Shown piece after piece: positions 62,790 to 64,000 of a DNA stretch of 64,000 nucleotides. The notes beneath the pieces were generated by a model, which worked only from the letters and a program-made list of their open reading frames with translations, was not told where the DNA came from and did no database searches. Made by a program: the position numbers and the translations under genes. The stretch's first letter is position 1. Each line of letters begins with the position of its first letter. Source of the DNA: Paramacrobiotus metropolitanus (Eukaryota > Tardigrada > Eutardigrada > Parachela > Macrobiotidae); the NCBI RefSeq assembly GCF_019649055.1, contig NW_026570242.1, forward strand, positions 620,001 through 684,000. The letters are read 5' to 3'.

Positions 62790-64000
62790 ATGCACAGAAT
62801 TGCAGTGGAACTAAAAATTTCTGCTGACATTATAAAACATTCCACAAAAGATGTTCCAGTACCTTTGGACGAGCTGGTCAGTACATACCTGCAACGAAAG
62901 CACCCTGCCCTGTCTGAGCTTTCCTCTGATCGCATCCGAGGAATTTGTCGAGCTTGTATTGAAAACGATGCGATTCTTAATGGAGTTCTGCAGCCATATA
63001 TTCAAGAGCAGACGGCAACCGCTCTTCGTCGCGATAGGGCTTTATTGCAGGTGATCGCTCAAACTGTTGTATTTGATTTCGAATGCTATGGCGCATCAGA
63101 ACTAGAGAAAGCCCTGAAAGACTTATATTCTTTTGCCGTTCGAAATTTTCTGCTATTTCTCACAGGACTATTGTCCAACCGAAACCCCTTTGACGACATC
63201 ATAAAACTCAACTGGTATCGTTTGTACGATCGGGAATACGTGGACGAAAATTTGTTTGACCCGTATCGCAAACATCACCAAGATGTTCGAAAAATCGTAC
63301 AAAAACTGGAAGATGCAAAAAAGGCGCCGGTGGATAGCCAGAACAAACGGCAAACCGTGTTTAAACCATTTTCTTTTATCCCATCTAGAAATGTGCACAG
63401 ACTTCGTTCATATCAAGACGAATCTCAAAGTCCTATATTATACTACCAAGCAAAAGCCGTTCCGTCCACAACCTATAAGCCTTCAGACAACACCCTTGCA
63501 ATGCAAAGAAGAACAGCGGAACGGGCTAATCGAATGCGTCGTTTTAAGCAACGAGTTGAGAAACGCCAACTTTGTCGTAAAAAGGTTGCTTCGCATGCAA
63601 GAAAATTGCAAACTGAACCTGAGCGTGCACCAACCAGTAAGGTCATCTTAAATATTAAAAAATACCACAAAATGAGACGGCCAAGGCGTGAGCACAAGAA
63701 AACCGTTAAGCAAACGACTGCTGCAATTTTGCGTGAGAAAGCCTTCCTTGAAAAGCTCCGTAAGGAAGAGGAGAAGAATGCCAGATTCTTGTCGGAAGGA
63801 ACAGGCAATACGGAAATGCACGAAGCTAGAATTCTGAAAAAAGAAGAAGATCTCGAAGCCGCGGTAATAGAGAACGAGAAAAAAATCCTCGATGCGATGC
63901 TGTCGTTGGAAAAAGCCATAGCTGCACGCGATGTTTTTTTATGGGATATCAAGCGCAGAGCGGCAGCAGAACGGGAAAGTAAGAAAGAATTTAAGGAGCA
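62790..64000 (+). CDS. CFAP99-like: CFAP99-like cilia- and flagella-associated protein, 5' part
   Basis: Open from ATG 62,790 to the window edge (403 codons) with no stop, so 3'-partial. The N-terminal 170 residues are helical and follow the layout of CFAP99: YLQRKHPALSELSSDRIRGIC, an ELEKALKDLYSFAVRNFLLFLTGLL block, then NWYRLYDREYVDENLFDPYRK..VRKIVQKLE, corresponding to the W...YD..YV.....PL block of that family. A short PFSFIPSRNV stretch and a long Arg/Lys-rich helical tail (RRTAERANRMRRFKQRVEKRQ, LKKEEDLEAAVIENEKKILDAML) follow, typical of axonemal proteins. CFAP99 is poorly characterised but found in motile cilia. The identification is from remembered sequence and domain order. Confidence 0.6.
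   Translation, partial: MHRIAVELKISADIIKHSTKDVPVPLDELVSTYLQRKHPALSELSSDRIRGICRACIENDAILNGVLQPYIQEQTATALRRDRALLQVIAQTVVFDFECYGASELEKALKDLYSFAVRNFLLFLTGLLSNRNPFDDIIKLNWYRLYDREYVDENLFDPYRKHHQDVRKIVQKLEDAKKAPVDSQNKRQTVFKPFSFIPSRNVHRLRSYQDESQSPILYYQAKAVPSTTYKPSDNTLAMQRRTAERANRMRRFKQRVEKRQLCRKKVASHARKLQTEPERAPTSKVILNIKKYHKMRRPRREHKKTVKQTTAAILREKAFLEKLRKEEEKNARFLSEGTGNTEMHEARILKKEEDLEAAVIENEKKILDAMLSLEKAIAARDVFLWDIKRRAAAERESKKEFKE

Overview
The window is animal (or close animal relative) nuclear DNA. Genes have GT-AG introns, several only 40-90 bp long, and the recognisable proteins are a polycystin-1-like receptor-channel, a radial spoke head protein and a CFAP99-like axonemal protein. I cannot name the species.

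Region 1 (about 1-53,860, + strand) is the 3' part of one polycystin-1-like gene whose 5' end lies outside the window. I traced 14 exons well and one tentatively, mostly with matching splice phases. In order they encode a REJ domain, a helical linker, a GAIN/GPS site, TM1, a PLAT domain, TM2 onwards, the extracellular polycystin (TOP) domain and the C-terminal channel block. Its introns are packed with mobile DNA. Exon 50,789-51,790 holds an exact 28-bp tandem duplication that shifts the frame.

Region 2 (512-25,436) is a giant Ty3/gypsy-type LTR retroelement of about 24.9 kb. It lies antisense in the first visible intron, with 383-bp LTRs about 1.3% apart and a 4-bp target duplication (AATG). 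Read on the minus strand it has a long leader, a coiled-coil gag-like frame starting with a myristoylation-type sequence, a gag with a zinc knuckle, protease, RT, RNase H and integrase. These are followed by about 9.5 kb of accessory open frames I cannot assign and a 2-kb noncoding tail. It is treated as a fossil and looks interrupted in roughly half a dozen places. A 562-bp hAT-type MITE is nested inside it.

Region 3 (25.4-48.3 kb, the remaining large introns) holds small inverted-repeat elements: hAT-type (8-bp target duplication), TA-type, TTAA-type and two families with 9-10-bp duplications (MULE-like). It also holds a decayed R2/R4/Hero-type LINE inside another inverted-repeat element, tRNA-like sequences, a higher-order minisatellite and several perfect palindromes.

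Region 4 (54.6-64 kb) is gene-dense. It holds a SANBR/KIAA1841-like BTB protein, an unassigned 638-residue ORF, an unassigned 255-residue protein with a perfect RFX X-box 83 bp upstream of its start, a complete minus-strand RSPH4/6 gene with one 56-bp intron, and a CFAP99-like gene running off the right edge. The last two are head to head, so this end looks enriched for ciliary genes.
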